In this document: in pieces, positions 1 to 11,719 of the stretch
Position numbering within the stretch: the stretch's first letter is position 1
How the letters are laid out: each line of letters opens with the position of its first letter
DNA from: an uncultured Oscillibacter sp.
GTDB lineage: Bacteria; Bacillota; Clostridia; Oscillospirales; Oscillospiraceae
Assembly: GCA_910587705.1 (NCBI GenBank)
Contig: CAJUMX010000006.1
Coordinates: forward strand, 100,829-164,828
Direction: 5' to 3'
Length of the DNA: 64,000 nt
Made by a program: the position numbers and the translations under genes
Notes under the pieces: generated by a model
Database searches by the model: none
Told to the model about the DNA's origin: nothing
Seen by the model: only the letters and a program-made list of their open reading frames with translations

Positions 1-2
1 AT

Positions 3-989
3 GGGGAGCGCTCCCCCGCCGCCGCTTACGCCTGTGAGGATGTCATCCGGGGCCTAGAGGCTAAGCTCTCCCGGACCTTGGCAGACAGCGAGGTCTCCCG
101 GCTCAACGCCGCCGGGGGAGAGCCGATGGAGATTGGCTGGGATGCCTATTCCCTTTTGGAGCGGGCCGCCGCTTACAGCTCCTCCACCGGTGGGGCCTTC
201 GATATCACGGTGGCCCCGGTGGTTTCCGCCTGGGGCTTCACGGAGGACAGCTTCCGCGTCCCCTCTCAAGCGGAGCTGGATCGGCTTCTCCCCCTGGTGG
301 ACAGTTCCCAGGTCTCCGTTACGCCCTCCCTTGATTCCAACGGGGACGGACCCAAGGCCATGGTCACCCTGGGCCCCGGGCAGGCCATCGACCTGGGGGG
401 CCTGGCCAAAGGCTACGCCGCCGACAACATCCTGGAGGTTCTTCAGGAGTACGATGTCCCCCGGGCCAACATCAGCTTAGGCGGCAACGTGCTGGCCTAT
501 GGCGACCGGCCCGACGGCACCCCCTGGCGGGTGGGTATTCAGGACCCGGCTCGGGTGGGCGAGCAGAACGCCTTCGCCGGGGTGCTGGCGCTGACGGATT
601 CCTTTGCCGTCACCTCCGGGGGCTACCAACGGTATTTTGAACAGGATGGGAAAACCTATCATCATATTATCGATCCCGCCACGGGATACCCGGCGGACAG
701 CGGCCTGACCTCCGTCACCGTTGTTGCCGGCCTTGGAGAGGGGGACGGCAGCGGCTTCCCCGGCACCATGTGCGACGCCTATTCTACCGCCCTCTTTATC
801 ATGGGGGAGGAACGGGCTCTGGCCTTCTGGCGGGACGAAACAATGTGGGGAGAAGAAGGCTGTCCTTTCGACCTGGTGCTGGTGACAGAGGACGGCCGGG
901 TGGTGGTCACGGAGGGGCTGGCGGACCGCTTCACCCTGGACGAGGGCAGCGGGTATTCTCTGGAAACCGTCTCCCGGAACGGCCAATGA
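3..989 (+). CDS. fmnB: FAD:protein FMN transferase (ApbE/FmnB family), 5' end outside window
   Basis: ApbE-family enzymes attach FMN from FAD to a threonine of exported redox proteins. The frame is open from base 3, so the start and any signal peptide lie before the window; 328 residues are present. Family marks are the SEVSRLNAAGG segment, the flavin-binding VDLGGLAKGYAAD-type motif (seen as IDLGGLAKGYAAD), SLGGN, and VTSGGYQRYF followed by HHIIDPATGYPA. A TTG at 78 is a possible start, but the sequence before it continues the ApbE fold (ACEDVIRGLEAKLSRTL), so it is internal. The stop overlaps the next start (ATGA), which shows translational coupling. With the next two genes it matches the FmnB-EetA-EetB grouping of flavin-based extracellular electron transfer loci. 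Family assignment is secure; the electron acceptor is unknown. Confidence 0.93.
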   Translation, partial: GERSPAAAYACEDVIRGLEAKLSRTLADSEVSRLNAAGGEPMEIGWDAYSLLERAAAYSSSTGGAFDITVAPVVSAWGFTEDSFRVPSQAELDRLLPLVDSSQVSVTPSLDSNGDGPKAMVTLGPGQAIDLGGLAKGYAADNILEVLQEYDVPRANISLGGNVLAYGDRPDGTPWRVGIQDPARVGEQNAFAGVLALTDSFAVTSGGYQRYFEQDGKTYHHIIDPATGYPADSGLTSVTVVAGLGEGDGSGFPGTMCDAYSTALFIMGEERALAFWRDETMWGEEGCPFDLVLVTEDGRVVVTEGLADRFTLDEGSGYSLETVSRNGQ

Positions 990-1432
990 AGCCCTTTCCG
1001 AAGCTCCGGCCCACGGCCTGGGATGGGCTGGTGGTCCTCTGCGTAGCGGCCCTGGCCATTGTCCTGGCCCTATTTCAGTGGCGGACCGGACCCTCCCAAG
1101 GGCTGACGGCGGTGGTGTCTGTGGACGGCACGGAGGTGGACCGCTTTTCGCCAGAAGCCCTGCGGGAAGGCCCCAGAACCTATACCGGCGGCGGCTATAC
1201 CCTGGAGGTGGCGCTGTCCATAGACTATGAGCACCCGGCCTCAAGCGCCCTGCCCCCCTCCGGTCAGACCGGCCTCTGCGTAGCCGCCTCCGACTGTCCC
1301 ACCCAGGACTGCGTCCACACCGGGACGATCACCAGAAGCGGGCAGAGCATCGTCTGCCTCCCCGCCCGGATCATCGTCCGGCTGGAGGGCGGCGAGCCGG
1401 ACGTGGAGGGCGTGGACGCCGTATTGGGTTAG
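986..1432 (+). CDS. eetA: NusG domain II-containing protein, EetA-like
   Basis: This 148-residue protein starts with an ATG that overlaps the preceding stop. Residues about 14-30 form one membrane segment (DGLVVLCVAALAIVLALF). The rest is an extracytoplasmic NusG-II-type beta domain with VVSVDGTEVDRF near the start and the C-terminal motif SDCPTQDCVHTGTITRSGQSIVCLPARIIVRL. Its two cysteines in the CPTQDC pair are typical of the family. In Listeria-type electron transfer loci this family (EetA) sits beside the membrane protein EetB and the flavin transferase, as here. The biochemical role is not settled; a membrane-anchored step in passing electrons to exported flavoproteins is inferred from context. 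Confidence 0.85.
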   Translation: MKPFPKLRPTAWDGLVVLCVAALAIVLALFQWRTGPSQGLTAVVSVDGTEVDRFSPEALREGPRTYTGGGYTLEVALSIDYEHPASSALPPSGQTGLCVAASDCPTQDCVHTGTITRSGQSIVCLPARIIVRLEGGEPDVEGVDAVLG

Positions 1433-1442
1433 GAGGCGCGGA

Positions 1443-1958
1443 ATGAAGCTGACTACCAAACAATTGACCCTCTGCGCCCTGCTGACGGCTATGGCCCTGG
1501 CGCTGAGCTATCTGGAAAACCTGTTTCCCCTTTCCCTGGCCGTCCCCGTCCCCGGCGTGAAGCTGGGCCTTGCCAACATCGTCACGGTGTTTGCGCTCTA
1601 CGCCCTGGGACCGGGGGAGGCGCTTTTGATTCTCCTGGCCCGGTGCTTTCTGGGGGCCCTCTTTGCCGGGAACATGAACGCGCTGATTTTCTCCCTGCTG
1701 GGGGGGCTCTCCGCCCTGGGGACCATGGCTCTCCTCTCCCGGCGGCGGGGCCTATCCGTTTACGGTGTGTCCACCGGCGGGGCGGCAGCCCACAACTGTG
1801 GGCAGATTGCCGCCGCCGTGTGGACCCTGGGCAGCACCGCTCCCCTCTATTATCTGCCTGTTTTGCTGGCGGTATCCCTGCTCACCGGCGGATTGACCGG
1901 ACTGGCCTCCGCCTGCCTGTTTCAGGGACTTCGCTCTACCAATCTCATGAAAGGCTGA
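1443..1958 (+). CDS. eetB: Gx transporter family membrane protein, EetB-like
   Basis: A 171-residue integral membrane protein of the Hpre_diP_synt_I/Gx transporter family. This family was named after heptaprenyl diphosphate synthase component I but is not itself an enzyme. Marks are the N-terminal LTLCALLTAMALALSYLE, the VPGVKLGLANIVTVFAL motif, and five or six hydrophobic segments. It follows eetA after 10 bases, and the next gene starts 5 bases after its stop, so it is mid-operon. The family is related to ECF-type substrate-binding membrane proteins, so transport of a small molecule such as a flavin, quinone precursor or prenyl compound is possible. In Listeria the homologue (EetB) is needed for extracellular electron transfer. 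Confidence 0.85.
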   Translation: MKLTTKQLTLCALLTAMALALSYLENLFPLSLAVPVPGVKLGLANIVTVFALYALGPGEALLILLARCFLGALFAGNMNALIFSLLGGLSALGTMALLSRRRGLSVYGVSTGGAAAHNCGQIAAAVWTLGSTAPLYYLPVLLAVSLLTGGLTGLASACLFQGLRSTNLMKG

Positions 1959-1963
1959 CGGCT

Positions 1964-3073
1964 ATGGACAAGAAGGACAAAAAAGACGAAATCATCCTCC
2001 AGCAGCTGGAGGTCATCCAAACCCTGACGGAGCACAACCTCCGCCGGATGGGAACGGATTTCTGGGGCTCCCCCCTGACCCCGGAGGTCAAAACACCGGA
2101 GGCCCCCTCCCAGGGCGCCCCCACTCCCCCGGCCTCCTCCCAAGGGAAGCCCGACGCCCCGGAGGCCCCCCAGACCACAGGCGCGCGCACCGAGCCCCAG
2201 GAGGAAGCTCCTCCTCCGGAGAAGCTGGAGGACCTGCAAAAGGAGCTGGATGGCTACATTGGCCTGGCCGCTGTGAAAAAGGAGGTCCGGAACCTCATCG
2301 ATCTGGTGAAGGTCCATCAGCTTCGGGAGAAAAATGGCCTGCCGGTGACGGACCTGTCCCTCCACATGGTCTTTTCCGGCAGCCCCGGCACCGGCAAAAC
2401 CACCATCGCCCGGCTGATGGCCCGCATCTTCCACACCCTGGGCATCCTCTCCAAGGGCCAGCTGGTGGAGGTGGACCGGGCCGGGCTGGTGGCGGGCTAC
2501 GTGGGCCAGACGGCCCTGAAAACCAAAAAAGCCGTGGAAAAGGCCCTGGGAGGCGTGCTGTTCATCGACGAGGCTTATGCCCTCAACGGCTCCTCCGGAA
2601 ACGACTTCGGCCAGGAGGCCATTGACACCATCCTCAAGGCTATGGAGGATCACCGGGATGACCTGGTGGTCATCGCCGCCGGGTACGACGATTTGATGGA
2701 CCGCTTTATCCACTCCAACCCCGGCCTGGAGTCCCGGTTCAACCGCTTCCTCCATTTCGAGGACTACTCGCCGGAGGAGCTGCTGGAAATTTTCAAGATG
2801 CGCTGCAACAAGGGCTGCTATGCGCTGGAGGAGGAGGCCGAGGGCCTTGTCCGGGACTTCCTCCGGGAAGAAAACCAGGACCCCGCCTCCTTTGGCAACG
2901 CCCGGGGCGTGCGGAATGTCTTTGAGCGGATTTTGGTCTCGCAGGCAAACCGGCTGGCGGGACAGGAGGCCGTCACCCGGGAGGACCTGATGAAGCTGAC
3001 AGCGGCGGATGTGCTGGCCGCCCAGGGCCGCCCGCCCCGGGAGCCAGAGGCCCTGGCCGGGGAGGAAGCATGA
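1964..3073 (+). CDS. CbxX/CfqX-type AAA+ ATPase (SpoVK-like)
   Basis: A 369-residue AAA+ protein. Residues 1-35 are a short charged helical lead, residues about 40-85 are a Pro/Glu-rich linker, and the AAA+ module fills the rest. Walker A is GSPGTGKTT near residues 139-147, Walker B is GVLFIDEAYAL near 197-207, and the NPGLESRF arginine-finger region follows. The family includes SpoVK and the rubisco activase CbbX; members remodel protein partners. The ATG at 1964 was chosen because it begins 5 bases after eetB; the same frame stays open upstream but there it runs through eetB. The stop overlaps the next ATG. Its client is unknown and no rubisco gene is present, so a SpoVK-like housekeeping or sporulation role is more likely. 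Confidence 0.85.
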   Translation: MDKKDKKDEIILQQLEVIQTLTEHNLRRMGTDFWGSPLTPEVKTPEAPSQGAPTPPASSQGKPDAPEAPQTTGARTEPQEEAPPPEKLEDLQKELDGYIGLAAVKKEVRNLIDLVKVHQLREKNGLPVTDLSLHMVFSGSPGTGKTTIARLMARIFHTLGILSKGQLVEVDRAGLVAGYVGQTALKTKKAVEKALGGVLFIDEAYALNGSSGNDFGQEAIDTILKAMEDHRDDLVVIAAGYDDLMDRFIHSNPGLESRFNRFLHFEDYSPEELLEIFKMRCNKGCYALEEEAEGLVRDFLREENQDPASFGNARGVRNVFERILVSQANRLAGQEAVTREDLMKLTAADVLAAQGRPPREPEALAGEEA

Positions 3074-3609
3074 AAACCGCCAAGCTCTTTCTCGCGGGCA
3101 TGTATGTCCATCTGGTTCTCAGCGTCGCCGCCCCCATCGGCATTTTGTACCTGGGCTGGGGCGGGGCCGGGTGGGGCCGCTCCAACGGCATGCTGCTGTT
3201 GGCCTATCTCCTCGCAATCGCTCTGGTTCAGCTCCTGGGCTGGGTCAGCGTCGGGGCCTCCATCTTTGCCTACCGGCAAAACGACATGACCCGGCTCCTG
3301 TCCGGCTGGCGAGCTTTGAAGCTGGGGGCTATCCCCTTCTACATGTTGAACTTCCTCTGGAGCTTCCTGGCCTGGGGGGCCATTGTGGCCGCCTCCCGGG
3401 GAATCTTTCTCCTGCTAATCCCCATTCCCATCGGCGTCACCTGGCTGATGGTCATTCAAAGCGGCTTTACCGGCTGGCTGTACATCCGCTGTCTCCGGGA
3501 ATCCGGGGAGGACGCCGCCATCCTCCACAGCGTCTGCCAGTTTCTTCCCGTGCTGGACGTTCTCAGCACCCTCCTTCTGCTCCGGCGGCAGAGGGAGGGC
3601 GCATCCTGA
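3070..3609 (+). CDS. Hypothetical multi-pass membrane protein
   Basis: A 179-residue hydrophobic protein with about four or five membrane segments: near residues 5-27, 38-63, 88-112, 113-137 and 150-170. Short arginine-rich loops separate them and the tail is charged (LLRRQREGAS). I recognise no family motif. It overlaps the AAA+ gene by four bases and is followed after 19 bases by the exported M3 peptidase, so it is co-transcribed with both. A partnership with the ATPase or peptidase is only an inference from position. Confidence 0.7.
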   Translation: MKTAKLFLAGMYVHLVLSVAAPIGILYLGWGGAGWGRSNGMLLLAYLLAIALVQLLGWVSVGASIFAYRQNDMTRLLSGWRALKLGAIPFYMLNFLWSFLAWGAIVAASRGIFLLLIPIPIGVTWLMVIQSGFTGWLYIRCLRESGEDAAILHSVCQFLPVLDVLSTLLLLRRQREGAS

Positions 3610-3628
3610 CCCTTATGGAGGTTTCTCT

Positions 3629-5608
3629 ATGCTGAAACAAGCCCTCTGCCTGCTGCTGGCCCTGGCTCTGCTCTCCGGTTCGGCGGCGGCCCTGACCTGG
3701 GAATATCCCGTCTCCGCCCACCCGGAGGTGGATTACGCCGACATGCTCCCTGTCACCGGCTTCGACGAGACGGCCCTGTTAGCCGCCCTGAAGGAGCTGG
3801 AAGGAGTTTGCTCCCGCCACAGCCGGGACCGGGGAACCCGGGAGACCCGCCGCCGGGTCCAGGCCCTCTATGAGCTGGTTCTGGAGGAAATGGACCTGCT
3901 GGCCACCAAGGCAAACCTCAGCGGTGTTCAATACGACGCCAGCGGCGGCGCTCCGGCAGAGGCGGCTTTGTACCTGGAGCTCTCCGCCCAGCAGACCCGG
4001 CTCTATGACCGCTGTTATCAGGTATTGTCCGCCATGGCCTCCTCCCCCTACTCCGACATTCTGGACGAGGACGCGGGAGAAGGCGCCGCCGGGAGCCTCC
4101 AGGGCTATCGGGGCTTGACGGAGGAGGAGGCCGCTCTCTATGAGGAGGAGGACCGGCTTACGCAGACCTATGACCAGATCATGGAGCAGGGCGTTCCCGT
4201 TTCGGTGGAGGGGCGCGTCTGGACGGCGGAGGACCTGGAGAGTGCCCAGGTGGACGGAGAGACCTATCAAGCCATCCGGGAGGCTCTGGCGGCGGAGCGC
4301 TACCGGGCCGCCGGGGAGCTCTACCTCCAACTAGTCCGGCTACGGACGGCGCAGGCCCTGCGGGCGGGCTATGACGATTATGCGGAATACGCCTACGAGG
4401 CCCTCTACACCCGGGACTACGATCTAGAGGATACGGCGGCCCTCCGAGAAGCGGCGAAGCAGTACATTCTCCCCCTCCAGCTCCGCCTGCTGGAGGAGAC
4501 CAGTGAGCAGGAGCTCCGATCCCTCAGCGTCCAAAGCCGCATGAATGGCGAGGCTGTGCTGGACGTTATTCAGCCCTTCGCCCGGGACTTTGACCGGGAG
4601 ATGGGAAAGACCTTCGACTTCCTCCGGGAGCACCACCTCTACGACATCGAATACGGGGAGACCAAGCTGCCCACCGGCTACACCGTGGCCCTGCCCGCCT
4701 ACGGCAGCGCCTTTATTTTCAACAGCCCCTACGGGGACTATCAGGACCTCAGCGACACGGTGCACGAGTTCGGCCACTTCTTCGAGACCTTCCACTGTGC
4801 CCAGCATGACCTCTGGACGGACTTCAACATCGACGTGGGGGAAATCGACTCGCAGGCTCTGGAGCTGATGTTTACCGAACGGGCCGAAGCACTCTTTGGG
4901 GAGCGGTACGGAACCGTTTACCGGGATACCATCCTCTACAACATTCTGGACTCCGTTCTAGACGGCTGTCTTTATGACGAATTCCAGGCGGCGGCCTACC
5001 AAAACCCGGAGATGACCGTGGAGGAGCTGGACCGGCTTTTCAAGGTCTTGTCGGAGGACTACGGCTATTCCTACGCCCCCGGTGTGAACGCGGACCCCAC
5101 TTGGGTGGAGAACGCCCACAACTTCCAAAGTCCCCTGTACTTCATCAGCTACGCCACCTCCGCCCTCTCCGCCCTGGACCTGTGGTTCCTCTACCTGGAC
5201 CGCCCCCGGGAGGCCAAGGAAACCTACCTAGAGCTCTCTGCTCTGTCCCTCTCCCTGCCCTACATGGCGGCGGTGGAGGAGGTGGGCCTCCGGGATATCT
5301 TTGAGCCGGAGACCGTCCCCGCCCTGGCGGAGACCCTGGAGGCTTATCTGGACGGGGAACCGGTCTCCTACGGCCAGCGGCGGGGCAGCACGGCGGGGCG
5401 TTTTGAGGGAATTCTCCTGGTTCTCTGCTTCGTTCTTGTCGCCCTGGGGGCTGCGCTCCGCCTCCGGCGCACCGGGCAGAAGCGGGCAGAGCGCCGCCGC
5501 TGGGATGCCAAGGACCCCTGGTCGCCCCAGCAAAGCCGGGAATCGCCCCGTCGGACCGGGCCGGACCCTTGGTCCGCATCGGACAAAAAGCCCCCTTGGG
5601 AGCTATAA
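3629..5608 (+). CDS. Exported, membrane-anchored M3-family metallopeptidase
   Basis: A 659-residue oligoendopeptidase-like zinc peptidase. Residues 1-21 form a signal peptide (MLKQALCLLLALALLSGSAAA). The M3 motif HEFGHFFE lies at residues 379-386, and the downstream glutamate ligand is in GEIDSQALELMFTE. A C-terminal membrane helix near residues 585-605 is followed by a basic, serine-rich cytosolic tail, an arrangement unusual for M3 enzymes, most of which are cytosolic. The catalytic domain should therefore face outside and trim peptides at the cell surface. The start has a GGAGG site and closes the operon that begins with the ApbE gene; a terminator follows directly. Confidence 0.88.
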   Translation: MLKQALCLLLALALLSGSAAALTWEYPVSAHPEVDYADMLPVTGFDETALLAALKELEGVCSRHSRDRGTRETRRRVQALYELVLEEMDLLATKANLSGVQYDASGGAPAEAALYLELSAQQTRLYDRCYQVLSAMASSPYSDILDEDAGEGAAGSLQGYRGLTEEEAALYEEEDRLTQTYDQIMEQGVPVSVEGRVWTAEDLESAQVDGETYQAIREALAAERYRAAGELYLQLVRLRTAQALRAGYDDYAEYAYEALYTRDYDLEDTAALREAAKQYILPLQLRLLEETSEQELRSLSVQSRMNGEAVLDVIQPFARDFDREMGKTFDFLREHHLYDIEYGETKLPTGYTVALPAYGSAFIFNSPYGDYQDLSDTVHEFGHFFETFHCAQHDLWTDFNIDVGEIDSQALELMFTERAEALFGERYGTVYRDTILYNILDSVLDGCLYDEFQAAAYQNPEMTVEELDRLFKVLSEDYGYSYAPGVNADPTWVENAHNFQSPLYFISYATSALSALDLWFLYLDRPREAKETYLELSALSLSLPYMAAVEEVGLRDIFEPETVPALAETLEAYLDGEPVSYGQRRGSTAGRFEGILLVLCFVLVALGAALRLRRTGQKRAERRRWDAKDPWSPQQSRESPRRTGPDPWSASDKKPPWEL

Positions 5609-5613
5609 TGTGC

Positions 5614-5644
5614 AGAGACCGCCTGTTTCCGGCGGTCTCTTTTT
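5614..5644 (+). terminator. Intrinsic terminator of the ApbE-to-M3 operon
   Basis: A 10-bp perfect stem (AGAGACCGCC paired with GGCGGTCTCT) with a 7-base loop and a T run. It lies 5 bases after the M3 peptidase stop. Confidence 0.9.
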
Positions 5645-5684
5645 GAAGAATTTTCCCCGCCTGTTTCGTTTTAACATTTGAGGC

Positions 5685-5713
5685 TTGACTTTGGCTGGTC
5701 TCTGATGTATCAT
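5685..5713 (+). promoter_or_regulatory. Sigma-A type promoter for the S41/SLH gene
   Basis: TTGACT and TATCAT are separated by 17 bases. They lie between the operon terminator and the ribosome binding site (GGAGG at 5736-5740), about 40 bases before the start codon. Confidence 0.65.
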
Positions 5714-5749
5714 TGTATTATTGAACTAGTGAAATGGAGGGCGATTTTT

Positions 5750-7471
5750 ATGAAACCTTGGAGCAATCTGCTTCGGCAGGCCGCAGGACTGTGCCTCACG
5801 GCGCTATTGGTGGTCCCGGCCCTGGCGGCGGAGCCGCTGGATGCCGAGCAGCGGCAGGAGGACCTGGACTTTCTCTATGAGACGGTCCTGGTGGAGCACC
5901 ACCCGGACGCCTTTGCCAGCACGCCGGAATCGGAGTTCCTGCGGGTGAAGGCGGAGATTGAGGAACGCTTGGAAACCGTGAGCGGCACGGAGTTTCTGCT
6001 GGACCTGATGCGCCTGACGGCGCTGGTGGGGGATTCCCACACCAGCATTGCCATCGGCGGAGCGGCGGAGCTCCGGGCCTATCCCTTCGCCATGGTCCGG
6101 CGGGGGGAGAGCTGGTATCTCTCCGCCGCGGTCCCGGAGGACGAGGCCCTGCTGTGCCAGGAGGTCGTAAAGCTGGCCGGGAAGCCGATTGAGGAGGTCA
6201 TTGAGGCTTACGGTACCCTGTTTGCCTCCGACAACCCGGTGCATCTCCGGCGGAGCTTCCGACAGGCGTGCAATGTAGCGGATATTTACGAGTACTTGGG
6301 ACTGGTGGAGACCGGGGAGCCTCTGACCGTCGGCTTGAAAAACGGGAAAACCATCAGCCTGGATCCCATGGACCAGAAGGCCATGAATGAGCTGGAAGCT
6401 GTACGAATTTCGGACCGGATCAAGGGCCAGCCGGAGACGGCGGCGGCGGACGCCTATTACTTGGCCAAGCCCTTGACGGAGGATGTGTACTACATTCAGT
6501 ACAACACCTGCCGGGAGGCGGAGGACCTTCCCATGGAGGAGTTTGCCGCCCTGGTGGCAAAGGACCTGGCGGACGGGGACTACAGCCGGGTGCTGCTGGA
6601 CCTGCGAAACAACGGCGGTGGGTCCGACGGGGTGATCTGGCCCCTGTTTGAGGTGCTGCGCAAGGAGATGGACGGCGGCGTCAAGCTGGTGGGCCTCATC
6701 GGGGAGGCCACCTTCTCCTCCGCCCTCATCAACGCCGTGGAAATCCAGGAGATGGGCGGCGTGCTGGCCGGAGAGCCCGCCGGGGGCAGCGTCTGCCACT
6801 TCGGGGCGGTGCAGGGCTTCTCCCTGCCAAACTCCAAGGTACGGGGCCAGCTCTCCAGCAAGTACCTCGACCTAAACACCCTGCTGGACGCGGCGGCGGG
6901 ACGGGGCGTGGTGGCCCTGGAGCCGGACGTTTTGGTGTACCAAACTTTGGAGGACACGCTGAACGGCAAGGACACCCTGGCGGACTGGTGCCTTACCGCC
7001 CCGGACCAGAAGCTGATTCCCGCCAGCCACGACCTTGCGCCCCTGACCCGAGGGCGGTTCATCGGCCAGCTCTATGAGGCGGCGGGAAGCCCGAAGGTGG
7101 AAATCGGGGAGGAGCTTCCCTTTAAAGACAGCTTCGGTATTGAATGGTACCTCCCCGCCGTGGCCTGGGCCAAGGCGGAGGGCATCGCCAAGGGCGGTGC
7201 GGAGGGAACCTTCTCCGCCGCCCGGCCTCTGACCTGGAAAGAAGCCGCCGTATTCCTGGGCCGGACGGCAGAGGCGCTGGACCTCCAGCCGGATCCGGCG
7301 GAGAAGCGCACGGGTCCCATCCCAGAAGCTCTAGCCCAGGGCGGAAGCCAGGAGACCGTGGCCCGGGCCTGGGACCTGGGGCTTCTTCCGGCGGACGCGG
7401 ACTTCACCGGAGGGCTCACCCGGAGCCAGGGAGAGAAGCTGGCGGAAGCTCTGAAAGCCCTGATTGCTTGA
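5750..7471 (+). CDS. Exported S41-type peptidase-like protein with C-terminal SLH-like repeats
   Basis: A 573-residue protein with a signal peptide ending near residue 26 (VVPALAAEP). Residues about 30-430 resemble S41 tail-specific proteases: YYIQYNTC, LLDLRNNGGGSDG, the likely nucleophile serine in GEATFSSA (Ser323 or Ser324), and LAGEPAGGSV. No PDZ domain is visible. Residues about 465-573 look like two S-layer homology repeats (AVAWAKAEGIAKGGAEGTFSAARPLTWKEA is the clearest in meaning; key residues are the W, GIxxG, F and LT positions). The enzyme is probably held to the cell wall through them. The ATG at 5750 follows GGAGG and begins the signal peptide; an upstream in-frame start at 5678 overlaps the promoter and is unlikely. 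Confidence 0.8.
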   Translation: MKPWSNLLRQAAGLCLTALLVVPALAAEPLDAEQRQEDLDFLYETVLVEHHPDAFASTPESEFLRVKAEIEERLETVSGTEFLLDLMRLTALVGDSHTSIAIGGAAELRAYPFAMVRRGESWYLSAAVPEDEALLCQEVVKLAGKPIEEVIEAYGTLFASDNPVHLRRSFRQACNVADIYEYLGLVETGEPLTVGLKNGKTISLDPMDQKAMNELEAVRISDRIKGQPETAAADAYYLAKPLTEDVYYIQYNTCREAEDLPMEEFAALVAKDLADGDYSRVLLDLRNNGGGSDGVIWPLFEVLRKEMDGGVKLVGLIGEATFSSALINAVEIQEMGGVLAGEPAGGSVCHFGAVQGFSLPNSKVRGQLSSKYLDLNTLLDAAAGRGVVALEPDVLVYQTLEDTLNGKDTLADWCLTAPDQKLIPASHDLAPLTRGRFIGQLYEAAGSPKVEIGEELPFKDSFGIEWYLPAVAWAKAEGIAKGGAEGTFSAARPLTWKEAAVFLGRTAEALDLQPDPAEKRTGPIPEALAQGGSQETVARAWDLGLLPADADFTGGLTRSQGEKLAEALKALIA

Positions 7472-7488
7472 GAATGGAGGGGAAAAAT

Positions 7489-7564
7489 GGCCTGACCTGG
7501 GGTCAGGCCCCACCCCCCTTCTACCAAAGAAAGAGGACCACGGGCTTTGCCCGTGGTCCTCTTT
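7489..7564. terminator. Two hairpins between convergent genes, the second a bidirectional terminator
   Basis: The first hairpin at 7489-7509 pairs GGCCTGACC with GGTCAGGCC. The second at 7530-7564 has a 16-bp stem (arms at 7530-7545 and 7549-7564) flanked by A and T runs, so it can stop transcription from both the S41 gene and nifJ. Confidence 0.85.
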
Positions 7565-7589
7565 TGTTGAAAATTCTGCCGATACCATT

Positions 7590-7749
7590 CTTCCGTCTTA
7601 CGTCCCTCGTCCCCCCCGCAGGGGGTGGGGGTTGCTCAAGGGGGAGCCTGCTCCCCCTTGAAGGGAGGCGGAGCAAGGAAGCGGGCGCAGTTCTCGCCAG
7701 AGGCCGCAGGCCGGCGGCGGGAACGGAGCTTAGCGGACTTTGCGACGCC

Positions 7750-7755
<6 letters not shown>
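7590..7755. repeat. Dispersed hairpin-rich repeat, copy A
   Basis: About 165 bp sharing a near-identical core of roughly 60 bp with a second copy at 39699-39845. The core holds a perfect 10-bp stem at 7637-7660 (CAAGGGGGAG, loop CCTG, CTCCCCCTTG). Both copies end with GACGCCTCAG across or next to the stop codon of a minus-strand gene: nifJ here, rpsN in the other copy. No coding capacity is apparent. This looks like a genome-wide intergenic repeat family. Confidence 0.75.
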
Positions 7756-11415
<3,660 letters not shown>

Positions 11416-11507
11416 AAACTTACCTCCTGTAAATTTGCCGCCCGGGGACGGCAATCTCTCCAAGACAGGGGACCGGAGCGCTCTCTTGCCGGACCCCATG
11501 CGGTTCC

Positions 11508-11536
11508 ATTATAGCACGGCTGTTTCCCGGTGTAAA
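11508..11536 (-). promoter_or_regulatory. Promoter of nifJ
   Basis: On the minus strand TTTACA (11531-11536) and TATAAT (11508-11513) are separated by exactly 17 bases. The predicted transcript start is about 85-90 bases before the nifJ ATG. Confidence 0.8.
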
Positions 11537-11679
11537 CTGCCGCTTTGTTATTTTTTGCACAAATTTTCCCAGAGATTCTTGGAGGGCCGGATTTTCGCCC
11601 CGGCCTTCCGTGCATCCCCACCTTTTCCGGCATGAAATTCCCGCTCTTTCATTCCGCGCTTTCCCTCTCCTCCATTTTG

Positions 11680-11688
11680 TGGTATAGT
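11680..11688 (+). promoter_or_regulatory. Extended -10 promoter of the comM-like gene
   Basis: TGGTATAGT is an extended -10 element (TGnTATAAT type). The region 17 bases upstream (TTTCCC) is a weak -35. The transcript would start about 25 bases before the AGGAGG ribosome binding site of the next gene. The 304-bp gap between nifJ and comM holds only the two divergent promoters and leaders. Confidence 0.5.
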
Positions 11689-11719
11689 AAAGTCTATAAA
11701 GACATAGGAGGGCTCCATC

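Noticed and set aside
78..80. TTG as the start of the ApbE gene
   Set aside because: Upstream codons continue the conserved ApbE N-terminal region, so the gene begins before the window.
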